From Treponema sp. (lineage in GTDB: Bacteria > Spirochaetota > Spirochaetia > Treponematales > Breznakiellaceae): a stretch of DNA of 7,606 bases. Below the pieces are notes generated by a model. It was not told where the DNA came from and searched no databases. It saw only the letters and a program-made list of their open reading frames with translations. The stretch spans positions 1 through 7,606 of the forward strand of contig JAIRRR010000301.1 in NCBI GenBank assembly GCA_031255875.1. The letters are read 5' to 3'. Shown here one piece after another: positions 1 through 7,582 of the stretch. The translations under genes and the position numbers were made by a program. Position 1 is the first letter of the stretch. Each line of letters starts with the position of its first letter.

Positions 1-5
1 CGCTC

Positions 6-37
6 TTGACTATGCCCCCGAAAAGCCCCATTCTTAT
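6..37 (+). promoter_or_regulatory. Possible thrS promoter
   Basis: TTGACT at 6-11 matches the -35 consensus at five of six bases. The best -10-like hexamer is TCTTAT at 32-37 (four of six), but the 20-base spacer is longer than usual. The TTGACT is followed by a C run (15-19) and an A run (21-24), an arrangement also seen ahead of eno and purA in this window. The transcript would start only a few bases before the ribosome binding site. The box pairing is weak and the upstream gene is not visible, so this is tentative. Confidence 0.28.
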
Positions 38-38
38 C

Positions 39-46
39 GGGCGGGG
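39..46 (+). promoter_or_regulatory. Ribosome binding site that decides the thrS start
   Basis: The G-rich stretch GGGCGGGG ends five bases before the ATG at 52 and is the only Shine-Dalgarno-like sequence here. It overlaps the in-frame GTG at 46, so it cannot properly serve that codon, and this favours ATG 52 as the start. It is not a strict AGGAGG. A CCCCG at 16-20 could pair with CGGGG at 42-46 and partly mask it. Confidence 0.5.
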
Positions 47-51
47 TGTTT

Positions 52-1815
52 ATGTCCGAAGCGAAAAACGAAAAACTTGAAATTATCCGCCATTCGGTAA
101 GCCATATCATGGCCCAGGCGGTAACCCGGCTCTTCCCGGGAACCAAAACCGCCATAGGCCCGTCCATTGAGAACGGCTTCTATTACGATTTCCTCCTGCC
201 CGGGCCCATAACGCCCGAGGACCTTGCCGCGGTCGAGGCGGAAATGAAGAAGATCATCGAGACAAAGCAGGACTTTGTCCGGACCGAATTAAGCCGGGAA
301 GACGCGCTGGGGCGTTTCGCGGGCGAGCCTTTCAAAACCGAGCTTATCAACGAGCTTCCCCCGGAGGCGGCCATCACCGTCTACGAGAACCGGGACTCCG
401 GGGGCGCCGCCCTGTGGGCGGATCTCTGCCGGGGCCCGCACGTGGCCAATACCCGCGAGATTCACCGCGGCGCGTTCAAGCTTATGTCGATCGCCGGGGC
501 CTACTGGCGGGGGGACGAGAAGCGGCCCATGCTCACGCGGATCTACGGCACGGCCTGGGAAACGCCGAAGGACCTGAAGGCCCACCTGGCCTTTCTGGAG
601 GAGGTGGAAAAACGGGACCACCGCCGGGTGGGGAAGGAGATGGACCTCTACTCGGTCCACGAGGAAGCCGGCGCCGGGCTTATCTACTGGCACCCCAACG
701 GCGGCAGGATGCGGGTAGCCATTGAAGACTTCTGGCGCAAGGAACACTACCGCAACGGCTACGAAATCCTTTACACGCCGCACATCGGAAAGTCCTGGCT
801 CTGGGAAACATCAGGGCACCTTGGCTTCTACAAGGACAATATGTATTCGCCCATGCAGATCGACAAGCAGGACTACATCATCAAGCCCATGAACTGCCCC
901 TTTCATATCTTGATCTACAAAAACAGGGGCCGCAGTTACCGGGAGCTTCCCCTGCGCTGGGCCGAGCTGGGGACCGTGTACCGCTACGAGCGCAGCGGCG
1001 TGCTCCACGGCCTCCTGCGGGTGCGGGGCTTTACCCAGGACGACGCGCATATCATCTGCACGCCCGATCAGATCGAGGGTGAAATTCTGGAAACCCTGCG
1101 CTTCAGCCTAAATTTATGGAAGGTCTTTGGCTTTACGGACATTAAAGCCTATCTTGCGACAAAGCCCGCCGAATCCGTTGGCGAGGAAAGCCGCTGGGAA
1201 CAGGCCCTGGAATCGCTGCGCAAGGCCGTAACCGCCGAAGGGCTGGAATACGAGACAGACGAGGGGGGGGGCGCCTTCTACGGGCCGAAGATCGACTTAA
1301 AGATAAAGGACGCGCTGGGCCGCGAATGGCAGATGACGACCATCCAGTTTGATTTTAACGAGCCGGAGCGCTTCGACATGAGCTATATCGATGCCGACGG
1401 CAGGCAGAAACGGCCCTACATGGTCCACCGGGCGCTGCTCGGCTCCCTGGAACGCTTCTTCGGCGTGCTCATCGAGCACTTCGGCGGGGCTTTCCCCGTA
1501 TGGCTGGCCCCGGAACAGATCGCGGTCATTCCCGTGGCTGAAGGCTTCAACGACTACGCCGGGAAAACGGCGGCGGAACTCAGGGCCCGGGATCTCAGGG
1601 TTTCGGCTGAGCTGGGCGACGGCCGGCTTGGCGCGAAGATCCGGGATTGCCAGAACCGGAAGATTCCCTATATGCTGGTGGTGGGCGAGAAGGAAGCCGG
1701 CGAAGGGACGGTGTCCGCCAGGCTGAGGGACGGGAAGCAGCTTCCGCCCATGAAGATCGCCGATTTCGCCGAATACGCGGTGGGAAAGGCGAATAGCCGC
1801 GATTTGGAATTGTGA
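52..1815 (+). CDS. thrS: Threonine--tRNA ligase lacking the TGS domain
   Basis: Class II aminoacyl-tRNA synthetase that charges tRNA-Thr with threonine in the cytoplasm and hydrolyses mischarged Ser-tRNA-Thr. Numbered from ATG 52 (587 residues), the editing domain spans about 10-170, with the HxxxH motif at H14/H18 and partners C126 and H130. The catalytic domain spans about 190-480, with the three zinc ligands C282, H333 and H459, the motif 2 arginine R311 and the motif 3 arginine R468. The anticodon-binding domain fills about 485-587. The three zinc ligands keep the spacing of the E. coli enzyme exactly. The usual N-terminal TGS domain of about 60 residues is absent: the protein opens almost directly on the editing domain, and an in-frame TGA at 7-9 blocks an upstream extension. 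ATG 52 is preferred over GTG 46 because of the ribosome binding site position. A run of nine G lies at 1263-1271. The gene is probably co-transcribed with the nitroreductase gene that follows. The family call is very secure. Confidence 0.97.
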   Translation: MSEAKNEKLEIIRHSVSHIMAQAVTRLFPGTKTAIGPSIENGFYYDFLLPGPITPEDLAAVEAEMKKIIETKQDFVRTELSREDALGRFAGEPFKTELINELPPEAAITVYENRDSGGAALWADLCRGPHVANTREIHRGAFKLMSIAGAYWRGDEKRPMLTRIYGTAWETPKDLKAHLAFLEEVEKRDHRRVGKEMDLYSVHEEAGAGLIYWHPNGGRMRVAIEDFWRKEHYRNGYEILYTPHIGKSWLWETSGHLGFYKDNMYSPMQIDKQDYIIKPMNCPFHILIYKNRGRSYRELPLRWAELGTVYRYERSGVLHGLLRVRGFTQDDAHIICTPDQIEGEILETLRFSLNLWKVFGFTDIKAYLATKPAESVGEESRWEQALESLRKAVTAEGLEYETDEGGGAFYGPKIDLKIKDALGREWQMTTIQFDFNEPERFDMSYIDADGRQKRPYMVHRALLGSLERFFGVLIEHFGGAFPVWLAPEQIAVIPVAEGFNDYAGKTAAELRARDLRVSAELGDGRLGAKIRDCQNRKIPYMLVVGEKEAGEGTVSARLRDGKQLPPMKIADFAEYAVGKANSRDLEL

Positions 1816-1820
1816 GGAGG
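1815..1820 (+). promoter_or_regulatory. Ribosome binding site overlapping the thrS stop
   Basis: A perfect AGGAGG begins on the last base of the thrS TGA and ends five bases before the next ATG at 1826. A ribosome finishing thrS would sit on this site, so translational coupling of the two genes is likely. Confidence 0.8.
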
Positions 1821-1825
1821 GTTTT

Positions 1826-2350
1826 ATGGCAAAGACTACGCTGGAAGATCTTAAAAACAGGCGGAGCATCCGCGCTTTCAAAAGCGATCCTGTCAGGGAT
1901 GAAGATCTGGACGCCATCCTGGAAGCCGGGACCTACGCGCCCAGCGGGGCCAACAAGCAGTCTGCGGTAATCGTGGTGGTGAAGGACAAGGCCGTCCGGG
2001 ACAAACTTGAGGAACTCAACGCCGAGGTGCTTGAGAACCCCAAGGCAAAGCCCTTTTACGGCGCGCCTCTGGTGCTGGCGGTTTTGGTTGACCAGAGCAA
2101 GCCCACCCCTGTGGAAGACGGGGCCCTGGTCCTGGGGAACCTCCAGATCGCCGCAAGCGCCATCGGCGTGGGGGCCTGCTGGATCCACCGGGCCAGGCAG
2201 GTTTTCGAAAGCCCGGACGGGAAGGCGTTCCTGGAAAAATGGGGCCTCAAGGGGGATTACCGCGGGGTAGGTTTCTGCATCCTGGGCTACCCGGAAGGCC
2301 CCGCCCCCCAGCCCGCGCCGAGAAAGGCGGACTATATCATAAGGGTCTGA
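1826..2350 (+). CDS. Nitroreductase-family FMN oxidoreductase
   Basis: Small flavoprotein of 174 residues in the nitroreductase superfamily. Members bind FMN, usually as dimers, and use NAD(P)H to reduce nitro compounds, quinones or other electrophiles; the true substrate of this one cannot be read from sequence. The N-terminal RRSIRxF motif at 12-18, which contacts the FMN phosphate, is intact, as is the APSGANKQ segment at 38-45 that lines the flavin site. A helix at about 98-120 (DGALVLGNLQIAASAIGVGACWI in part) and the GFCILGYPEG strand and turn at 149-158 complete the core. There is no ferredoxin domain, signal peptide or membrane segment. The length is at the short end for the family. 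The gene starts 10 bases after thrS with an ideal ribosome binding site, so it is likely in the same operon, although no functional link to tRNA charging is evident. The family is secure; the specific function is unknown. Confidence 0.92.
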   Translation: MAKTTLEDLKNRRSIRAFKSDPVRDEDLDAILEAGTYAPSGANKQSAVIVVVKDKAVRDKLEELNAEVLENPKAKPFYGAPLVLAVLVDQSKPTPVEDGALVLGNLQIAASAIGVGACWIHRARQVFESPDGKAFLEKWGLKGDYRGVGFCILGYPEGPAPQPAPRKADYIIRV

Positions 2351-2381
2351 TACCGGCGGGCGGACGCGCCCCGGCCTTCCC
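2348..2381 (+). repeat. Upstream copy of a repeat flanking the Uma2 gene
   Basis: TGATAC (the nitroreductase stop plus three bases) is followed, after 14 bases, by GCCCCGGCCTT at 2368-2378 and CCC. The same two blocks in the same order follow the Uma2 stop at 3017-3039. The copies differ by 12 extra bases between the blocks and by one T. It may be chance in GC-rich DNA, a recurrent gene-end element, or a trace of duplication or insertion. Confidence 0.35.
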
Positions 2382-2386
2382 GCCCG
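2357..2386 (+). terminator. GC-rich hairpin, possible weak terminator
   Basis: CGGGCGG at 2357-2363 pairs perfectly with CCGCCCG at 2380-2386 across a 16-base loop. The downstream sequence is only moderately T-rich (ATTCTCTTTGTTT from 2391) and has no clean T run. It could attenuate transcription after the nitroreductase gene, but the 7-bp stem and large loop make this uncertain. The rest of the 87-base gap holds only the ribosome binding site GAGAGG (2427-2432) of the next gene. Confidence 0.3.
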
Positions 2387-2437
2387 TGCGATTCTCTTTG
2401 TTTACCGTTTCCGCTTATATTTGGAAGAGAGGCTGAT

Positions 2438-3019
2438 ATGTCAAGCGCGCGCGGACTTGACGCGGGAAATAACTCCTATACCTACGCCGATTACCTTGGC
2501 TGGGAGACGGACAAGCGTTATGAACTCATCGATGGGGAGGCCTATATGATGTCCTCTCCCTCGGTGCGGCACCAAACCATAAGCAGGGAATTGCTGGTTC
2601 AGTTCGGGAATTTCCTCAAAGGCAAGCCCTGCGAGGTCTTTGCGGCCCCGCTGGATGTACGGCTTTTCCCCAGGGAAGACGGCGGCGACAATACCGTTGT
2701 CCAGCCGGATCTGCTGGTAGTCTGCGATAAGGCAAAGCTGGAAGACAATAGATCCTGCCGGGGCGCGCCGGATCTGGTCATTGAGATTTTTTCCCCTTCG
2801 AATACCAACAGTATCCTGCTGTTAAAGTTCAACCAGTACCTTGCCGCGGGGGTGCGGGAATACTGGGTCATTGTCCCGGAGACGCGGACAGTCCAGGTAC
2901 ATATCCTGGGGGAAGACGCGGGGCATTATATTTCTACGGTTCACGCCGGTGCCGGGGCCCTGGATGTTTCCGTGCTGCCGGGCCTTAGGGTAGACTTTGC
3001 CCCTGTCTGGGACGCCTGA
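2438..3019 (+). CDS. Uma2-family (DUF820) putative PD-(D/E)XK endonuclease
   Basis: A 193-residue single-domain protein of the Uma2 family, which has a restriction-endonuclease-like fold. The biological role of the family is not established and no DNA target is known. Visible family features are YELIDGE at about 28-34 (E29), HQTIS at 45-49, VQPDLLVV at 88-95 (candidate metal-binding D91), PDLVIEIFSPSN at 111-122 (candidate catalytic E116), K130 and AGVREYWVIVP at 137-147. These keep the spacing expected of an intact PD-(D/E)XK core. The segment just after SPSN (124-129) is hydrophobic (SILLL), where many relatives carry a charged stretch. No signal peptide or membrane helix is seen. The start at ATG 2438 is backed by GAGAGG five bases upstream. 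The gene stands apart from its neighbours: no partner toxin, antitoxin or methylase is present. Such genes are often multicopy and patchily distributed, so acquisition by transfer is possible. The family call is good; the function is open. Confidence 0.9.
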   Translation: MSSARGLDAGNNSYTYADYLGWETDKRYELIDGEAYMMSSPSVRHQTISRELLVQFGNFLKGKPCEVFAAPLDVRLFPREDGGDNTVVQPDLLVVCDKAKLEDNRSCRGAPDLVIEIFSPSNTNSILLLKFNQYLAAGVREYWVIVPETRTVQVHILGEDAGHYISTVHAGAGALDVSVLPGLRVDFAPVWDA

Positions 3020-3039
3020 TACGGGCCCCGGCCTTTCCC
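3017..3039 (+). repeat. Downstream copy of a repeat flanking the Uma2 gene
   Basis: TGATAC (the Uma2 stop plus three bases) is followed closely by GCCCCGGCCTT at 3025-3035 and TCCC. It matches the blocks at 2348-2353 and 2368-2381, with only two bases between blocks instead of 14. The rest of the gap up to 3097 is GC-rich, with small 4-bp hairpins (for example 3065-3077) and no T run, so no convincing terminator is seen after Uma2. Confidence 0.35.
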
Positions 3040-3097
3040 CGAATATGCCCGGCGTCTGCCGAGTGCGGCTGATCCGCCCCGGCGTCCGGCCGAACTA

Positions 3098-4468
<1,371 letters not shown>

Positions 4469-4492
4469 TTTGCCCGACAGGGGAACAGCCTT

Positions 4493-4525
4493 CCCGGCGC
4501 CCGCTCCATAGGCGCCGGGGGTTTT
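4493..4525 (+). terminator. Rho-independent terminator after eno
   Basis: CCCGGCGCC at 4493-4501 and GGCGCCGGG at 4511-4519 form a perfect 9-bp GC-rich stem with a 9-base loop, extendable by two T-G wobble pairs. It is followed by GG and TTTT. The T run is short, but the stem is very stable and the site lies 25 bases after the eno stop. It is the clearest terminator in the window and separates eno from purA-guaA. Confidence 0.75.
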
Positions 4526-4529
4526 GCCT

Positions 4530-4542
4530 CCGGAATTTCCGG
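4530..4542. promoter_or_regulatory. Palindrome CCGGAA-T-TTCCGG upstream of purA
   Basis: A perfect inverted repeat with 6-base arms and a single central base, between the eno terminator and the purA -10 box. Relative to a start site near 4586 it would lie about 44-56 bases upstream, a plausible place for an operator or activator site. Chance occurrence of such a short palindrome is quite possible, and no regulator is known. Confidence 0.3.
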
Positions 4543-4543
4543 T

Positions 4544-4579
4544 TTGCGAAATGCCCAAATACCGCTTTCTTGCTATACT
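4544..4579 (+). promoter_or_regulatory. Probable purA-guaA promoter
   Basis: TATACT at 4574-4579 matches the -10 consensus at five of six bases and is preceded directly by TGC, giving an extended -10 element. This can work with a poor -35; the base set 17 upstream (4551-4556) is not a good -35. TTGCGA at 4544-4549 is the nearest -35-like hexamer but sits 24 bases away. The predicted start near 4586 leaves a leader of about 33 bases ending in a purine-rich ribosome binding site (GGAGAGGGGGAG, 4604-4615). Confidence 0.55.
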
Positions 4580-4618
4580 GCTTCCAAAGCTAGTCCGTCG
4601 CCCGGAGAGGGGGAGTGA

Positions 4619-5845
4619 ATGAACGTTGTAGTTATCGGCGCCCAGTGGGGTGACGAAGGGAAGGGGAAGATTGTGGATTATCTGGCCGGCGAGGCCCAGA
4701 TAATCGTCCGGTTTTCCGGGGGCGCCAACGCGGGGCATACTATCGTTATCGGGGAAGATCAGTACGCGCTGCATCTTATCCCCTCGGGGATACTCTATCC
4801 CGACAAGCTTGTGGTTTTGGGCGCGGGGATGGTAATAGACCCGGTGGCCCTCTTCCATGAGCTGGACATGCTCGACGAGCGGGGGATCAACACTGCGGGC
4901 CGGGTGTATATTTCCGACAGGGCCCATATCGTGCTGCCCAGGTACATACAGGTTGACCGCGAGCGGGATCAGGCCCGGAAAAAGCCGATCGGCACTACCG
5001 GGCGCGGGATAGGGATCACCTATTCCATGAAAAGCGACCGCGACGGCATACGCATCGCCGATCTTTCCTGGAAGGAAAGAATGGACGACCTTGACGAGGC
5101 GGACCGGGAATTCCTTGCCCCCTATACCGAAAGGCTCAAGGCCATGTCCGTCGATCTTGCGACATACCTCGTGCACCGCAAGAACGCGCAGGTGCTGTTC
5201 GAGGGCGCCCAGGGCGCGCTGCTCGATCTGGATCTGGGGACCTACCCCTATGTTTCAAGCGGCATGTCCTCCGCGGCCGGAGCTTCCATCGGCGGCTGCG
5301 TGGGCCCCCGGCGGCTGGACAAGGTGCTGGGCGTTTTCAAGGCCTACTCCACCAGGGTGGGGAACGGCCCCTTCCCCAGCGAATTCGATGCCGAAAGCGA
5401 AGACGAGCTTTGCCGCTTTATCCGGGAGACCGGCCGCGAATACGGCGTTACTACCGGCCGCCCCCGGCGCTGCGGGTACCTCGACCTTGTGGCCCTGCGC
5501 TACGCCTGCATTGTCAACTCGATAGATTCGCTGGTGATGACCCATCTGGATGTTTACGACACGGTGGACGAAATCAAGGCCTGCATTGCCTACCGCATCG
5601 GCGGCAAAATAGTGGAAAGTTTCCCCGCCTCCGTTGAGGATCTCAAAGACGCGAAACCGGTGCTGCGCTCGTTTGCGGGCTGGAAAAAATCACTTGCCGG
5701 CGCCCTTGCATACGAAGAATTCCCGTTAGCCGCCATGGAGTACATCGATTTTATCGAGCGCGTCTGCGAAACGCCGATAGACATTGTCTCTGTCGGCTAT
5801 GACCGGAAGGAAACGATAATCAGAAAATCTCCCTGGAAAAAGTAG
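4619..5845 (+). CDS. purA: Adenylosuccinate synthetase
   Basis: Cytoplasmic enzyme joining IMP and aspartate at the cost of GTP to give adenylosuccinate, the committed step to AMP. It has 408 residues against about 430 in E. coli. Family features: P-loop region WGDEGKGK at 10-17 with catalytic D12, GGANAGHT at 34-41 with H40, GTTGRGIG at 125-132, LFEGAQGALLDLD at 193-205, the aspartate and IMP loop KAYSTRVGNGPFPSE at 241-255, GVTTGRPRRCGYLD at 276-289, and C-terminal PIDIVSVGYDRKETI. Departures from the usual consensus: the guanine-recognition motif TKLD reads THLD (308-311), the P of GIGPAY is I, the H of DxDHGTYP is L, and the highly conserved SSNT segment reads SSGM (213-216). All core catalytic residues remain, so it is probably active as a divergent subtype. 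ATG 4619 gives the classic N-terminus. It heads a likely operon with guaA, 33 bases downstream. Confidence 0.96.
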   Translation: MNVVVIGAQWGDEGKGKIVDYLAGEAQIIVRFSGGANAGHTIVIGEDQYALHLIPSGILYPDKLVVLGAGMVIDPVALFHELDMLDERGINTAGRVYISDRAHIVLPRYIQVDRERDQARKKPIGTTGRGIGITYSMKSDRDGIRIADLSWKERMDDLDEADREFLAPYTERLKAMSVDLATYLVHRKNAQVLFEGAQGALLDLDLGTYPYVSSGMSSAAGASIGGCVGPRRLDKVLGVFKAYSTRVGNGPFPSEFDAESEDELCRFIRETGREYGVTTGRPRRCGYLDLVALRYACIVNSIDSLVMTHLDVYDTVDEIKACIAYRIGGKIVESFPASVEDLKDAKPVLRSFAGWKKSLAGALAYEEFPLAAMEYIDFIERVCETPIDIVSVGYDRKETIIRKSPWKK

Positions 5846-5859
5846 CCGGGCAGCCACGC

Positions 5860-5865
5860 AAGGAG
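5860..5865 (+). promoter_or_regulatory. Ribosome binding site of guaA with unusual spacing
   Basis: AAGGAG is a good Shine-Dalgarno sequence, but it ends 13 bases before the ATG at 5879, where 5 to 9 is usual. An in-frame CTG at 5870 would have a spacing of four and add three residues. The family N-terminus (DKILILDFGSQ) fits ATG 5879. A low initiation rate or a rare CTG start are both possible. Confidence 0.5.
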
Positions 5866-5878
5866 TCCCCTGTCAGTT

Positions 5879-7582
5879 ATGGATAAAATTTTAATACTGG
5901 ATTTCGGGAGCCAGACCACCCAGCTTATAGGCCGCCGTATCCGCGACCTGGGGGTCTACACGGAAATACTGCCCGGCGACGCCGCGCTTTCCGACGAAGC
6001 CTTCCGTAGCGGCAAAGGCGCCGCGCTCAAAGGCATTATCCTTTCAGGTTCCCCGGAATCGGTCTATACGGACCAGGGCGCGGCCCCGGACAGGCGCGTA
6101 TACGAGCTGGGACTCCCGCTCCTCGGCATCTGCTACGGCTTCCAGCGCATGACCTGGGATCTGGGCGGGAAGGTAGCGCCGCTCCCAAGGCGCGAATACG
6201 GCCGTGTCGGCGTTACCGTCGCGGCGGAAAAGGCGGACGAGGCGGACTTCGGCCGGACGCTGGGCTTCCTTTCGGGCTTTGACAAGGCCCTCCCCCTTTC
6301 CGCCATAATCGCGTCCGGCGCCCGGCCGCCGGCCCCTCCGGGGCACGGGGGCGGCGCACCCGCGTTCCCCGCCGTTTTTACCGCCTGGATGAGCCACGGC
6401 GACACCCTGACGGAGCTTGCGCCGGGCTTCCGCCAGTACGGGACCAGCGATACCGGATACCCCGCCGTTGCGGCCCATACGCAGAAGCCCTGGTTCGGCC
6501 TTCAGTTCCACCCGGAAGTGACCCATACGGAGCGGGGGATCGAGGCGCTGGCGGCGTTTGTGTTCGGCGTCTGCGGTTGCACGCAGGGCTGGAGCATGGA
6601 AAAATACGCGGAGGAAATTTGCGCGTCGCTGCCCGGGCGGGGGGGGGAGGACCCGGTGCTGCTCCTCATCTCCGGGGGGGTGGATTCCACGGTCGCGGGG
6701 GCGCTGCTCCTCAAGGCCCTTGGCGGCGAAAAAGTCCATTTAATGTACATGGACACCGGGCTTATGCGCAAAAACGAAACGGAGGATGTTTCGGCGGATT
6801 TAAAGCGCCTGGGGGCAAAGAATCTGCACATCGTTCACTGCGAGGCGGAATTTCTGGCCGCGCTTAAAGGCCTCGAAGACCCGGAGGCCAAGCGCAAGGC
6901 GATTGGCGACCTTTTCATTAAAGTGCAGGAACGGGAGCTGGCGCGCCTCGGCCTGCCGGATTCCTCTTTCCTTGCCCAGGGGACGCTTTACACGGACCTT
7001 ATCGAATCCGGCAAAGGGGTGGGGAAGAAGGCGCGCCTTATCAAGAGCCACCACAACGTGGGGAGCCCCCTTGTGGACGCGAAACGCCGGGCGGGCCGGA
7101 TCATCGAGCCTCTGGACCGGCTTTACAAGGACGAGGTCCGCGCCCTGGGCAGGCTGCTCGGCATCGGCCGGGACATTGTGCGCCGCCACCCCTTTCCGGG
7201 CCCGGGCCTCGCGGTGCGTATCCTGGGCGAGGTAACCCGCGAAAAGTGCGAGATACTGCGGGAAGCGGATTCCGTGTTTATAGACGAGCTTAAAAAGCGC
7301 CGCTCCCCCGCCGGGAACAGCCTTTACGACGAAATCTGGCAGGCATTCGCGGTGCTGCTCCCCGTCCGTTCCGTGGGCGTCGCGGGCGATCTGCGCAAGT
7401 ACGGATGGGTGCTGGCCCTGCGGGCCATTACCAGCGCGGACGGCATGACCGCCGATGTGTACCCCTTCCCCGCGAAGGACCTACTGGAAATCTCCACCCT
7501 GATAACCAACACGGTAACAGAAATAGGCCGCGTAACCTATGATATATCAAGCAAACCCCCGGCCACTATAGAGTGGGAATAG
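5879..7582 (+). CDS. guaA: GMP synthase (glutamine-hydrolysing)
   Basis: Cytoplasmic enzyme that aminates XMP to GMP using ATP and ammonia from glutamine. Domain order: class I glutamine amidotransferase at about 1-230, with nucleophile C85 in GICYG and H211/E213 in FHPEV; ATP pyrophosphatase domain with the PP-loop SGGVDS at 265-270; and the dimerisation domain with KSHHNVG at 389-395, HPFPGPGLAVRILGEV at 437-451 and the standard ending KPPATIEWE. It has 567 residues against 525 in E. coli. About 30 extra residues lie between C85 and H211, including a Pro/Gly/Ala-rich stretch at 148-165. A smaller insertion lies near 473-481. Runs of nine G (6639-6647, domain linker) and seven G (6674-6680, PP-loop codons) are present. 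The C-terminus is complete. It lies 33 bases after purA and is likely co-transcribed; guaB is not in the window. The function is very secure. Confidence 0.98.
   Translation: MDKILILDFGSQTTQLIGRRIRDLGVYTEILPGDAALSDEAFRSGKGAALKGIILSGSPESVYTDQGAAPDRRVYELGLPLLGICYGFQRMTWDLGGKVAPLPRREYGRVGVTVAAEKADEADFGRTLGFLSGFDKALPLSAIIASGARPPAPPGHGGGAPAFPAVFTAWMSHGDTLTELAPGFRQYGTSDTGYPAVAAHTQKPWFGLQFHPEVTHTERGIEALAAFVFGVCGCTQGWSMEKYAEEICASLPGRGGEDPVLLLISGGVDSTVAGALLLKALGGEKVHLMYMDTGLMRKNETEDVSADLKRLGAKNLHIVHCEAEFLAALKGLEDPEAKRKAIGDLFIKVQERELARLGLPDSSFLAQGTLYTDLIESGKGVGKKARLIKSHHNVGSPLVDAKRRAGRIIEPLDRLYKDEVRALGRLLGIGRDIVRRHPFPGPGLAVRILGEVTREKCEILREADSVFIDELKKRRSPAGNSLYDEIWQAFAVLLPVRSVGVAGDLRKYGWVLALRAITSADGMTADVYPFPAKDLLEISTLITNTVTEIGRVTYDISSKPPATIEWE

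Noticed and set aside
46..51. GTG at 46 as the thrS start
   Set aside because: It overlaps the ribosome binding site; ATG 52 is correctly spaced and loses only two residues.
1297..2188. Overlapping - strand open frames of about 200 codons opposite thrS and the nitroreductase gene
   Set aside because: They are antisense to conserved coding sequence, have no recognisable domains, and are typical shadows of GC-rich genes.
2392..2421. Promoter for the Uma2 gene with TATATT at 2416-2421
   Set aside because: No acceptable -35 is present (best three of six), and transcription would begin around 2428, inside the ribosome binding site.
2438..3019. Uma2 gene as part of a toxin-antitoxin, restriction or defence system
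   Set aside because: No methylase, antitoxin, mobile-element or other defence gene is adjacent; the neighbours are housekeeping genes.
3065..3077. Small hairpin in the Uma2-eno gap as a terminator
   Set aside because: The stem is only 4 bp and no T run follows.
5849..5874. Hairpin with the guaA ribosome binding site in its loop (GGCAG with CTGTC)
   Set aside because: Five pairs including one G-U wobble around a 16-base loop; too weak to claim regulation.
6044..6739. A 231-codon - strand open frame opposite guaA
   Set aside because: Arginine, proline and glycine rich with no family features; it lies fully inside the conserved guaA coding region.
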